Below, piece by piece: positions 7,117 through 16,280 of a stretch of DNA of 64,000 nt. The stretch's first letter is position 1. Each line of letters starts with the position of its first letter. The notes below the pieces were generated by a model. The model ran no database searches and was not told where the DNA came from. It saw only the letters and a list, made by a program, of their open reading frames with translations. Location: contig DAORJK010000012.1 of the NCBI GenBank assembly GCA_035438985.1, forward strand, positions 1 to 64,000, written 5' to 3'. The stretch comes from UBA4408 sp002389785 (lineage in GTDB: Bacteria > Bacteroidota > Bacteroidia > UBA4408). The translations under genes and the position numbers were made by a program.

Positions 7117-9006
7117 ATGGATAAGAATTCGATAATTGGATTACTTCTAATTGGTGCTATTTTAATTGGATTTAGTATTTACAACGCTCCTACCGAAAAT
7201 GAAATTGCTGCTCAAAAACGACAACAAGACTCTATTGAAGCTGTTCAAAAATTAGCGAGCAAACAGCAACAACAAGCTGTGTTGCAAGATGCTGTTATTG
7301 CAGCTATTGCCGATACATCAACAATTTCAGATTCAGCTAAAAATGAAGTTCTTAAAAGCACTTACGGTCCTTTTATCAGCGCTGCAACCGGCGAAAAGAA
7401 AATTAGCTACATCGAAAATGAATTAATAAAGGTTGGTATATCGAACAAAGGTGGACGCATCGTTTCGGTACAATTAAAAAAATATCAAACACACGATTCC
7501 TTGCCCCTACTGTTGTGTGACGAAGATTCTTCGCGATTTGGATTAAGTTTCATAGCTCAAAACCGCGTATTTAGTACCGACTCATTGTATTTTACTGCGG
7601 TTGGGAATTCGTTTACAGTGAATGGTGCCGATAGCAACAAATTGAGTATGCGCTTACAGGCAGCACCGGGCAAATACCTCGAATTTGAATATCGTTTAAA
7701 AGGAAATTCATACCTGATGGATTGCAACATCAATACAGTGGGTATGCAAGATTTAATTGCAAGCAACACATCCGATTTAAATTTAAAATGGAGACTGCGC
7801 GCACTTAAGCATGAGAAAAGCCATAAAAACGAACAAAACGCAACTACTATATATTACAAGCATTTTGAAGATGAAGTTGATTATTTAAATGAAGCAAAAG
7901 ATGGTAAAGAATCTTTTAAAACCAAAATGCAATGGGTATCATTTAAACAACAATATTTTACTTCGGTATTAATTGCGAAAAAGGGATTTGAAAAACCAAC
8001 TGAAGTTGAAACAATTGGTTTACCCGACTCTAAAAAATATACCAAAGATTTATCCGCAAGTTTTACAATTCCTTACGAACACAAGGCTTCTGAATCATTT
8101 GCCATGAACATTTACTTTGGTCCAAATCACTATGGTACTTTAAAAGAATATGGCATGGACCTCGAAAAACAAGTTCCATTGGGTTGGGGAATTTTTGGCT
8201 GGGTAAATCGATTTGCAGTAATTCCGGTATTTAATTTTTTAAGTGGGTTTAACATCAACTTCGGAATCATAATTTTGCTACTCACCATTTTGATAAAAGT
8301 GGTGTTATTGCCACTTACCTACAAGGCATATATGAGCACCGCCAAAATGAAAGTGCTCAAACCGGAGGTAGATGAACTCAATGAAAAATATGCCAAGGAA
8401 GAGCCTATGAAAAAGCAGCAAGCCTTAATGGCGCTGTATAAAAAAGCAGGCGTAAATCCATTGGGAGGATGTTTGCCTATGTTGCTTCAAATGCCCATAC
8501 TTATTGCTATGTTTCGCTTTTTTCCGGCGAGTATTGAATTACGTCAGCAATCCTTTTTGTGGGCTACGGATTTATCTTCTTACGATAGTATTTGGACCTT
8601 TGGTTACGTTCCTGTAATTGACTATTTATATGGTGATCACGTAAGTTTATTTACTTTATTGATGACCATTTCAACCATTATGTATACCCGCATGAACGAT
8701 CAGTTTAGCGGTGCCAACAATCCACAAATGGCGCAAATGAAATGGATCATGTATTTAATGCCGATTATTTTCCTTGGAGTATTCAACAATTACTCTGCAG
8801 GTTTGAGCTATTACTACTTTTTGGCCAACATGTTTACTTTTGCACAACAATGGATTATTCGCAAGTTGGTTGATGAAGACGCCATTCATGCTAAAATTCA
8901 GGAAAATAAGAAAAAGCCTGCAGCTCCTAAATCAAAGTTTCAGGCTCGTTTAGAGGAAATGGCTAAACAACGTGCTACACTTCCTCAAGGAGGAAAGAAA
9001 AAATAG
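7117..9006 (+). CDS. yidC: Membrane protein insertase YidC
   Basis: 629-residue Oxa1/YidC insertase that places and folds inner-membrane proteins with or without SecYEG. The N-terminal anchor is MDKNSIIGLLLIGAILIGFSIYNAP, then a large periplasmic beta-sandwich domain (about 60-350), then the conserved five-helix core from about residue 370 (FNFLSGFNINFGIIILLL, LTYKAYMSTAKMK, GGCLPMLLQMPILIAMFRFF, KWIMYLMPIIFLGVFNNYSAGLSYYYF with a split in the middle). The C-terminal tail is basic (QGGKKK), as usual for ribosome contact. Length and layout are normal for the phylum. It ends at a strong terminator. Confidence 0.97.
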   Translation: MDKNSIIGLLLIGAILIGFSIYNAPTENEIAAQKRQQDSIEAVQKLASKQQQQAVLQDAVIAAIADTSTISDSAKNEVLKSTYGPFISAATGEKKISYIENELIKVGISNKGGRIVSVQLKKYQTHDSLPLLLCDEDSSRFGLSFIAQNRVFSTDSLYFTAVGNSFTVNGADSNKLSMRLQAAPGKYLEFEYRLKGNSYLMDCNINTVGMQDLIASNTSDLNLKWRLRALKHEKSHKNEQNATTIYYKHFEDEVDYLNEAKDGKESFKTKMQWVSFKQQYFTSVLIAKKGFEKPTEVETIGLPDSKKYTKDLSASFTIPYEHKASESFAMNIYFGPNHYGTLKEYGMDLEKQVPLGWGIFGWVNRFAVIPVFNFLSGFNINFGIIILLLTILIKVVLLPLTYKAYMSTAKMKVLKPEVDELNEKYAKEEPMKKQQALMALYKKAGVNPLGGCLPMLLQMPILIAMFRFFPASIELRQQSFLWATDLSSYDSIWTFGYVPVIDYLYGDHVSLFTLLMTISTIMYTRMNDQFSGANNPQMAQMKWIMYLMPIIFLGVFNNYSAGLSYYYFLANMFTFAQQWIIRKLVDEDAIHAKIQENKKKPAAPKSKFQARLEEMAKQRATLPQGGKKK

Positions 9007-9048
9007 TTTAATCCTAGGCAACAAAGCCTAAATCCTGACTCATATCAA

Positions 9049-9082
9049 ACAGAAGCTCTATATTTGGGCTTCTGTTTTTTTT
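9049..9082 (+). terminator. Rho-independent terminator after yidC
   Basis: ACAGAAGC pairs with GCTTCTGT (9068-9075), followed by an unbroken T-run to 9082. The T-run ends on the base before the next ATG, so the downstream gene has essentially no separate leader. Confidence 0.8.
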
Positions 9083-10951
9083 ATGCTCGAACTTAAAAAC
9101 AATATTCCCCGTTGGATTATTTTAGTAATTGACCTTTGCATTTGCACGGCCTCACTAGTATTGGCCTACCTGCTTCGGTTTAATTTTACGGAACCACCTG
9201 CTGCCGATAAAAATGATATTCCAATGGTTTTTGCAGTGGTGCTCGTTACCAGAACCATTTTTTTCTTGGCAAGTAAAATTTATGCAGGAATTATTCGCTA
9301 CACCAGCACTGAAGATGCGAAACGCATTTTTATCAACGTAAGTTTAGGAACTTTGTTTTTTATTTTTCTTAACACCGCTTCCTTTATCTACAACAGAGTT
9401 TTCTTGATTCCGTTCTCGCTTGTTTTTATTGAAATGATGAGCACTATTTTTATTATGATAAGTTCGAGGGTGCTTGTAAAACTGTTATATCTAAATCAAA
9501 AAGGTCGCTTACAGGAAAAAATTAATGTAATTATTTACGGTGCCGGAGAGGCTGGAATTATTGCCAAACGAACCCTTGACAGGGATGCAGGAACCAAATA
9601 TAAAGTTCTCGCCTTTATTGACGACGACCGCAATAAAAACAAGAAAAAGCTGGAAGGGGTAAGTATTTACATGCGCGATGAATTGCCCCATTTACTGCGC
9701 GAAAATGAGGTGGCACACGTAATAATTTCGGTTCAAAATCTATCAGCTGCAGTACGACAGGAAATTGTTGAAACCTGTTTTGCAAATAGTACCAAAGTAC
9801 TCACCGTACCTCCTATTACCAATTGGATCAACGGTGAATTAAGTTTTAAGCAAATTAAAAAAATACGAATTGAAGATTTGTTAGGACGTGATCCCATTCA
9901 AATTGATTTAGATAAAATTAAATCTATTCTTGGTTCAAAGTCAATATTGGTTACGGGTGCAGCCGGTTCCATTGGTAGCGAATTAGTGCGACAAATAGTA
10001 AAATTTTCACCTTCAAAACTTATTTTGCTTGATCAAGCTGAATCGCCCTTGTACGATTTAGAAATGGAATTAGCAGATTATTCAAAAAATCAACAAGCTG
10101 AATTTGTGATTGGTGACATACGTAATTTACAACGTTTAGAAAATGTATTTCACACCTTTACTCCTGATTTGGTGTTTCATGCCGCTGCCTATAAACATGT
10201 TCCATTAATGGAAGACAACCCATCGGAAGCCTTGCTTACCAACGTATTGGGTACAAAAAATGTAGCTGACTTAGCAGTAAAATACAAGGCAAAAGAATTT
10301 GTTATGGTTTCAACCGATAAAGCTGTTAATCCAACAAATGTGATGGGCGCTTCAAAACGAATTGCTGAAATGTATATACAATCGCTTAACACCTTAAGTG
10401 AAACTAAATTTATTACCACACGATTTGGAAATGTATTGGGAAGCAATGGTTCGGTAATTCCTCGATTTAAAAAACAAATAGAAAAAGGTGGCCCAATTAC
10501 CATTACTCATCCCGAAATTACTCGGTATTTTATGACCATTCCCGAAGCTTGTCAATTGGTTTTAGAAGCTAGTGCAACTGGTAAAGGTGGTGAGATATTT
10601 ATTTTCGATATGGGCAATTCTGTAAAAATAGTTGACCTCGCACATAAAATGATTCGACTATCGGGACTAACACTTGATAAGGATATACAAATTGTGTATA
10701 CGGGATTGCGACCAGGGGAAAAACTATATGAAGAATTATTAAACGTGAAGGAAAACACGCTAAAAACGCATCATTCACAATTGCTAATCGCTAAAATTGC
10801 TCCTGCAGATTTCACTAAAATAAAGCAACTAACCAACGAATTAATTGAATTATTTGATTCACAAAACAACCAAAGTATTGTGGCAAAAATGAAGGAGATA
10901 GTACCTGAGTTTAAAAGCAATAATTCAGTTTTTGAGAAGTTGGATGAGTAA
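9083..10951 (+). CDS. WbpM/CapD/FlaA1-type nucleoside-diphosphate-sugar dehydratase/epimerase
   Basis: 622-residue membrane-anchored polysaccharide biosynthesis enzyme, most likely a UDP-GlcNAc-type 4,6-dehydratase that starts a deoxysugar for surface glycans. Four membrane helices (about 10-140) are followed by a first Rossmann domain (VIIYGAGEAG, about 150) and a second SDR domain with the NAD motif GAAGSIGSEL (about 291-300), AAAYKHVPLMEDNP, and the active site STDKAVNPTNVMGASKR. The position usually held by Tyr in SDRs is Met, as in the WbpM-type Ser-Met-Lys triad. Homologues in the phylum are usually among capsule genes, but this copy is solitary. Its start directly abuts the yidC terminator; the N-terminus IPRWIILVIDL fits homologues I recall. 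Confidence 0.88.
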   Translation: MLELKNNIPRWIILVIDLCICTASLVLAYLLRFNFTEPPAADKNDIPMVFAVVLVTRTIFFLASKIYAGIIRYTSTEDAKRIFINVSLGTLFFIFLNTASFIYNRVFLIPFSLVFIEMMSTIFIMISSRVLVKLLYLNQKGRLQEKINVIIYGAGEAGIIAKRTLDRDAGTKYKVLAFIDDDRNKNKKKLEGVSIYMRDELPHLLRENEVAHVIISVQNLSAAVRQEIVETCFANSTKVLTVPPITNWINGELSFKQIKKIRIEDLLGRDPIQIDLDKIKSILGSKSILVTGAAGSIGSELVRQIVKFSPSKLILLDQAESPLYDLEMELADYSKNQQAEFVIGDIRNLQRLENVFHTFTPDLVFHAAAYKHVPLMEDNPSEALLTNVLGTKNVADLAVKYKAKEFVMVSTDKAVNPTNVMGASKRIAEMYIQSLNTLSETKFITTRFGNVLGSNGSVIPRFKKQIEKGGPITITHPEITRYFMTIPEACQLVLEASATGKGGEIFIFDMGNSVKIVDLAHKMIRLSGLTLDKDIQIVYTGLRPGEKLYEELLNVKENTLKTHHSQLLIAKIAPADFTKIKQLTNELIELFDSQNNQSIVAKMKEIVPEFKSNNSVFEKLDE

Positions 10952-11059
10952 CCTAATTGTGCTTATCCGCATTTAATCATTCTAGTGCAAAAGGCTACTA
11001 ATTTAGTTTTATTGGGGTAGTTTATGACAAAGAATAAACGAATACAAAACCCATAGTTC

Positions 11060-11106
11060 AAAAAAAAGACACAAGAATTTTTAAATAAAAAAAGATTTCT
11101 TGTGTC
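11060..11106 (-). terminator. Rho-independent terminator for leftward choice-of-anchor gene
   Basis: GACACAAGAA (11068-11077) and TTCTTGTGTC (11097-11106) form a 10-bp stem with a 19-base loop. Read leftward, the stem is followed by eight T residues (complement of A11060-11067). It lies 80 bp past the stop of the gene at 11187. Confidence 0.65.
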
Positions 11107-11186
11107 CCTTGTTCAAACTTTGCGTGGTTTTAGCTTTAATCTGTTATACCAATCGAATTAAACCACAACTCATAAATTAAATTATC

Positions 11187-13550
11187 CTAATATTTTACGA
11201 TACGCTGTGTAGAACTTTGCTTTTCGGAGCTAAGTGTTACAAAATAAATCCCCGGTAATAAAGAAGCGCCAAATCGTGTGCTTGCTTGTTGTAAATTTGT
11301 TGTCTCCACAATTCTTCCGGTAACATCTGTAATATTAATTTGATAATTCTTTGCACCGGTTTCCCATGTTGGCAATTGAAGCATAAAGTCGGCGTTGCTT
11401 GGATTGGGACTTACACTAAATGCATCATTTGCTGCAGAAACGCTTTTAATACCTACTCCTGTTTCAATAATTTTAAAATTATCAAAACCGGCTTCAACAA
11501 TGTGCCCAGGAGCTGCATCAGCAGATCTTACAATAAGTTGCATGGTGGATGTAAATGGAATTAATCCGTTTAGTTGAACACTTTTATTCATCCAAGTTGA
11601 AGCACCCGGGGTATTAATAGTAACATTTTCAATGTCAATGGTTGTGATGCCATTACTCAGTAAAATATGAAGTGAATCATTCGGAACGCCGGTACCTCCG
11701 GCATTAAAAAACCAACGTGAATAATGCAATTCCGGTAAAATATAACCGGTCATATCAAAGATTGGCGAATATAAAGTGGTTGCTCCTCCATCTACATCAT
11801 CTGTAGCTGCTTGTCCACCGGCATTTCCGGTAACAAAAGCTTTATTCGAACAATCATCTGTTACATCATTTCCAGGGTTAGCATCATTCGGAAAATTTAA
11901 TGAAGTTCCTACAGGTACATCTCTAACCCAAGCTCCGGTGGTAGCAGTTGTATTTACCGTCCAACCAAAATCAAAGCTAAAATCATCACTGTATCCTGGG
12001 TGCATCGTTACATTAATTGAAGGCGATGACAAAGCCACTAAACTATCAAAACATTGTGTTTCATATCCCCATTTGCCTATTGTAAAATCATATTGTCCGG
12101 CAACGGTTGCACAATTTTCGTAGCTTCCACTATTGTCGCTCAGTAAGGAGTAAGTTGAATTTAAATTTGAAAATTCAACATTTGCACCTGATACTGCTGA
12201 TCCTGTTCCAAATTCAGTAATTGAACCTGTTAAATTTACAGTTGAATTACTCAATAAATTACAATCAACGATTGTTACAACTCCATTGCTTAATGAAACC
12301 TGAACTGTTTTAGTAATGTATCCGGCTTTTGAAAATTGAGCTGTATAGGTTCCTGAGTCGGGAGTTCCGGTTTTGTAATCTCCTGTAAAGTCGGTACTAT
12401 CTAAAACTGAGGTACCAATTAACTCAATTTGTACATTATTTAATAACGTGTTGCAAAGACTATCTCTTACTACACCTTCAAGGTAGCAAGCCCTTACATA
12501 AGTTGGAGTATACACATACAAACCTGAATCAATATCGGAAGTAACTATAGTTCCTGAAGGCAAAAAAGGGTACACCCCCCATACTCCATCAAAGCCACCA
12601 CCACTAGCAGGAACATCATCAATATAACCAACATTAATCAGATTTTGTGGGCGGTGACAATCTGTAATTACAACTCCGTCCTTATACCAAGAAGTAATTG
12701 CATAATCGTTCAGTATATGTGTATTGTGCACTATCGAAAGGCTACCGGGATATTGAGATTGTATTTTATCTAAATAAATAATGTTGTTGACATTACTTAC
12801 ATCGTAAGATGCCAAATACGAATTATTCACTTCGTCGGTTGTAAATAAGTATTTACTGTTGTCGGATAGCCAAGTATTGTGTGTAAAAGCATTGGGAGTT
12901 TGCTGCGTGTTTAATACAACAGGATTAGCTTTATTGCTGACATCAATTGCCGAAAAAGTACCGGCATATATTTGTCCCGCCCAAACGGTATCGTTTCTAA
13001 CATATCCATCGTGCACATATCCACCGTCAAAAATTCCGGCAAATACAGGATTCCAAGGATCGGTTAAATCGCCAATTACAATTCCTTTGTTTCCAATATT
13101 GCTTCCATATAAATAAACGTAACCGGAATCAATGTGCAAGGCATGAATACTATTCAGCGTTTGACCGAAAATAGTTGGAGTCCAGCTTTTTTGAGGTAAC
13201 ACTGTACCGGGAAGATTACGCATGTCAATGATTTGTAAACCTCCACCTCCTTCTGTAGTTACATAGGCATATTGTTTCCAGGTTTTAATTTCGCGCCAAA
13301 TTGAATTAGGTCCAATAAAACTTGCAACAGTAAAAATACTATCGGGATTAGTAACATCAACAATGGTCATACCGGTAGAAGTACCTACCAAAGCATATTC
13401 GTTTCCAAGAGAATCAACATATCCGCATATATTACTCAGCTCCTTTCCGGGAAAACGCATGTGGCTGCGTTGTACCATATTTTTAGGAGTTTGAGCAAAA
13501 GTGATCAGAGTAAAAACCGAGCATACTAGTGTTAGAATTAATTTTCTCAT
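11187..13550 (-). CDS. Secreted choice-of-anchor B protein with T9SS sorting domain
   Basis: 787-residue secreted or cell-surface protein. Signal peptide MRKLILTLVCSVFTLITFAQ. Residues about 30-345 carry repeated LVIVD-like beta-propeller blades (YALVGTSTGMTIVDVTNPD, LQIIDMRNLPG, IVIGDLTDPWNP), the choice-of-anchor B type. Two carboxypeptidase-like regulatory domains follow (about 355-440, EGVVRDSLCNTLL, and 440-515, LTGSITEFGTGSAVSGANV), then a jelly-roll or MAM-like region (about 520-690), and a type A T9SS C-terminal domain (about 710-787: VSPNPSNADFMLQL ... GIYFVTLSSE). The natural ligand is unknown. It is monocistronic with its own terminator. Confidence 0.8.
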   Translation of the reverse strand: MRKLILTLVCSVFTLITFAQTPKNMVQRSHMRFPGKELSNICGYVDSLGNEYALVGTSTGMTIVDVTNPDSIFTVASFIGPNSIWREIKTWKQYAYVTTEGGGGLQIIDMRNLPGTVLPQKSWTPTIFGQTLNSIHALHIDSGYVYLYGSNIGNKGIVIGDLTDPWNPVFAGIFDGGYVHDGYVRNDTVWAGQIYAGTFSAIDVSNKANPVVLNTQQTPNAFTHNTWLSDNSKYLFTTDEVNNSYLASYDVSNVNNIIYLDKIQSQYPGSLSIVHNTHILNDYAITSWYKDGVVITDCHRPQNLINVGYIDDVPASGGGFDGVWGVYPFLPSGTIVTSDIDSGLYVYTPTYVRACYLEGVVRDSLCNTLLNNVQIELIGTSVLDSTDFTGDYKTGTPDSGTYTAQFSKAGYITKTVQVSLSNGVVTIVDCNLLSNSTVNLTGSITEFGTGSAVSGANVEFSNLNSTYSLLSDNSGSYENCATVAGQYDFTIGKWGYETQCFDSLVALSSPSINVTMHPGYSDDFSFDFGWTVNTTATTGAWVRDVPVGTSLNFPNDANPGNDVTDDCSNKAFVTGNAGGQAATDDVDGGATTLYSPIFDMTGYILPELHYSRWFFNAGGTGVPNDSLHILLSNGITTIDIENVTINTPGASTWMNKSVQLNGLIPFTSTMQLIVRSADAAPGHIVEAGFDNFKIIETGVGIKSVSAANDAFSVSPNPSNADFMLQLPTWETGAKNYQINITDVTGRIVETTNLQQASTRFGASLLPGIYFVTLSSEKQSSTQRIVKY

Positions 13551-13620
13551 TTAAATTTAGGGATTGGGATATTGGGTTATAGTTAAAAGATTATTGATTT
13601 AAGATTATTTGGGTACTGTA

Positions 13621-16242
13621 TTAAAATTCAAGTTTTATTTGACTGTCCATTTCGTCAAGGTTATCCTTAATCGCTTTTAAGCGTTCCATTCTTTCCAGAT
13701 CAAAAGACGCTTTTTCTTCCTCTTTTGGTTCTTCTGGAGCAGGAATTGGTTCGGCTAAATTGATTTCCTTAATTTTATATTGTGACAACCGATTTCCCTT
13801 AGCCTTTAAACCTTTTACTGCTATAAATTCAGATAAATTAATGGTTTCGTTGGCGATGTCTTTACCTTTGTTTTTGTAAAATTTAATTTCACACACAGGC
13901 AGCAAATCTGTTGAAACGCATTCAAGTTGTGAACCTTCAAATTCGCTGATAAAAAGTACTTTTTTATCACTTGGTTCAACTAAAAAGCGTTTTACAAAAT
14001 ATTCCTTTTTTTCACCGTCGAGGTAGATTGCAGTAATCGGCTTATCGGCTTTGAGTTTTTCAATCAAAATCATGTCTTCTTCAAAGTGATTTTCCAAGTC
14101 AAAATTATGCAGCTTGTAATTTCCACTTTGCATAATGGTGAGTATTTTATCGTCGGCACTAAATTCACCTAAATATTGTCCACGGCTTTCGGTATTCAGT
14201 CGTTGAACTGTATCGTCGTACCATATCATACGAGCACCCAAAGTAGATACTCCTTTTTCAGCCAATACGATTTTCCGAACCGGATATTTGGTCACAATAT
14301 TTCCTTGTGAGGCTCTTCCTTTTATTGCAATATCACCAAAGCTAACATCAAATTGCAATTTACGAATACCCGGCAAGGCTTTGTGAAAAACCGTTACCAC
14401 TTCAGCTTCTCCATTTGGATTGGCAGTAAAATAAAGTACTTCCGAACCTTTATTACCTTTCGTTAAATCGTAAAGTTTATCACGCGTTACTCCTGTAACA
14501 CTAAAGCGTTTAATCAATACTGCACCTTTGGTTCCATCACGATAAATCATATTATAAACGGTGCGTTCGTCGTTCTTCTTAAAAACATTAATGTGCACAA
14601 TTCCTTTTCCAACAAATGCTTTATCGGCAATTTTACTTACAGTCATGGTGCCGTCTTCACGAAACACGATGATATCATCAATGTCGGAACATTCTGCTAT
14701 AAACTCGTCTTTCTTTAAGCCATATCCTGCAAATCCATCTTCACGATTTACATACAATTTTTCATTGGCTACTGCAACTCGGGATGCAACAATAGTATCA
14801 AATGATTTAATTTCTGTTTTGCGTTCTCTTCCTTTTCCGTATTTCTTTTTCAGGTTTTTAAAATACTCAATGGCAAATTCAATTAAGTTATCTAAATGAT
14901 GTTGCACCTGCTTCATCTGATCTTCAAGTCCTTTGATAAATTCATCGGCCTTAAACGAATCAAATTTTGAAATACGTTTAATTTTTATTTCGGTTAATCG
15001 TTCAATATCCTGAACTGTAATTTCGCGTTTAAATTTTTTCTTATGTGGTTTTAATCCTTTGTCAATTGCAGCGATTACTGCTTCCCAGGTTTCACACTCT
15101 TCAATATCACGGTAAATTCTTTTTTCAATAAATAATTTTTCAAGCGACGAAAAATGCCATTGTTCTCCTAATTCAGCCAGCTCTATTTCGAGTTCCTGCT
15201 TTAGCAAAGCCAAGGTTTTTTGTGTCGAAATTTTGAGCATTTCATTCACCCCAACAAAGCGGGGCTTATCGTTCTCAATGATACAAGCATTAGGCGAAAT
15301 TGAGACTTCACAATCGGTAAATGCATACAAGCCATCAATGGTTTTGTCGGGCGATATTCCGGCAGGCAGGTGAATCACAATTTCAACAGTGTCAGAAGTA
15401 TTATCTTCCACTTTTCGAATTTTAATTTTCTCTTTATCGTTCGCTGCAAGTATTGAATCGATAAGGGAAGTAGTAGTGGTTCCAAACGGAATTTCACTTA
15501 TTACCAGAGTCTTTTTGTCAAGCTGAGATATTTTAGCTCGAACTCTGATTTTACCACCTCTTAAACCATCATTGTAATTGCTGAAATCAGCCATTCCACC
15601 ACCCAAAAAATCCGGAACAATGTGGGTTCTTTTTCCTCGCAAACTATCAATTGAACCATCAATGAGTTCTATAAAATTATGCGGCATTATTTTACAAGCG
15701 AGCCCAACGGCAATTCCTTCAACTCCTTGCGCAAGCAATAATGGAAACTTTACAGGTAAGGTAACAGGTTCTCTATTTCGTCCATCATACGATGATTGCC
15801 AAACGGTTGTTTTTGGGTTAAATACAACGTCTAAAGCAAATTTAGATAGTCGGGCTTCAATATAACGAGGTGCTGCCGCTGAATCACCGGTAAGCACATT
15901 TCCCCAGTTACCCTGACAATCAATCAACAAATCTTTTTGTCCTAATTGCACCAAAGCATCACCAATACTGGCATCGCCATGAGGATGATACTTCATACAA
16001 TGACCAATCACATTTGCCACCTTGTTGTATCGTCCATCATCTAAATCCTTTAACGAATGAAGTATGCGACGCTGCACAGGCTTTAATCCATCTTCAATGT
16101 ATGGAACCGCTCGTTCTAAAATAACATAGGAGGCATAATCCAAAAACCAGTTTTGATACATCCCCGAAACGTGAATCACATTTTGCAATTCTTCGCGGGG
16201 TGTTGAATCAAATTCGCTTTCGTTGTTGTCTTCTGTATTCAT
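13621..16242 (-). CDS. parC: DNA topoisomerase IV subunit A
   Basis: 873-residue type IIA topoisomerase breakage-reunion subunit that decatenates daughter chromosomes with ParE. Catalytic Tyr127 sits in AAAPRYIEARLS; the winged-helix motif KPVQRRILHS (55-63) and HCMKYHPHGDASIGDAL (81-97) are intact. The C-terminal part has beta-pinwheel blades but no clear GyrA box (QRRGGKG), unlike the true GyrA at 43361-45913, which is why I call this ParC. A Lys/Glu-rich tail (EEPKEEEKASFDLERMERL) ends the protein. It lies 38 bp downstream of parE in the same leftward unit. Confidence 0.93.
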   Translation of the reverse strand: MNTEDNNESEFDSTPREELQNVIHVSGMYQNWFLDYASYVILERAVPYIEDGLKPVQRRILHSLKDLDDGRYNKVANVIGHCMKYHPHGDASIGDALVQLGQKDLLIDCQGNWGNVLTGDSAAAPRYIEARLSKFALDVVFNPKTTVWQSSYDGRNREPVTLPVKFPLLLAQGVEGIAVGLACKIMPHNFIELIDGSIDSLRGKRTHIVPDFLGGGMADFSNYNDGLRGGKIRVRAKISQLDKKTLVISEIPFGTTTTSLIDSILAANDKEKIKIRKVEDNTSDTVEIVIHLPAGISPDKTIDGLYAFTDCEVSISPNACIIENDKPRFVGVNEMLKISTQKTLALLKQELEIELAELGEQWHFSSLEKLFIEKRIYRDIEECETWEAVIAAIDKGLKPHKKKFKREITVQDIERLTEIKIKRISKFDSFKADEFIKGLEDQMKQVQHHLDNLIEFAIEYFKNLKKKYGKGRERKTEIKSFDTIVASRVAVANEKLYVNREDGFAGYGLKKDEFIAECSDIDDIIVFREDGTMTVSKIADKAFVGKGIVHINVFKKNDERTVYNMIYRDGTKGAVLIKRFSVTGVTRDKLYDLTKGNKGSEVLYFTANPNGEAEVVTVFHKALPGIRKLQFDVSFGDIAIKGRASQGNIVTKYPVRKIVLAEKGVSTLGARMIWYDDTVQRLNTESRGQYLGEFSADDKILTIMQSGNYKLHNFDLENHFEEDMILIEKLKADKPITAIYLDGEKKEYFVKRFLVEPSDKKVLFISEFEGSQLECVSTDLLPVCEIKFYKNKGKDIANETINLSEFIAVKGLKAKGNRLSQYKIKEINLAEPIPAPEEPKEEEKASFDLERMERLKAIKDNLDEMDSQIKLEF

Positions 16243-16280
16243 TTAAATCAATTTCAAAAATTAGTGTTTTCCTCAAATTC

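Noticed and set aside
13621..16242. Second gyrA
   Set aside because: No GyrA box, and it is paired with a ParE-type ATPase gene 38 bp upstream; it is topoisomerase IV subunit A.
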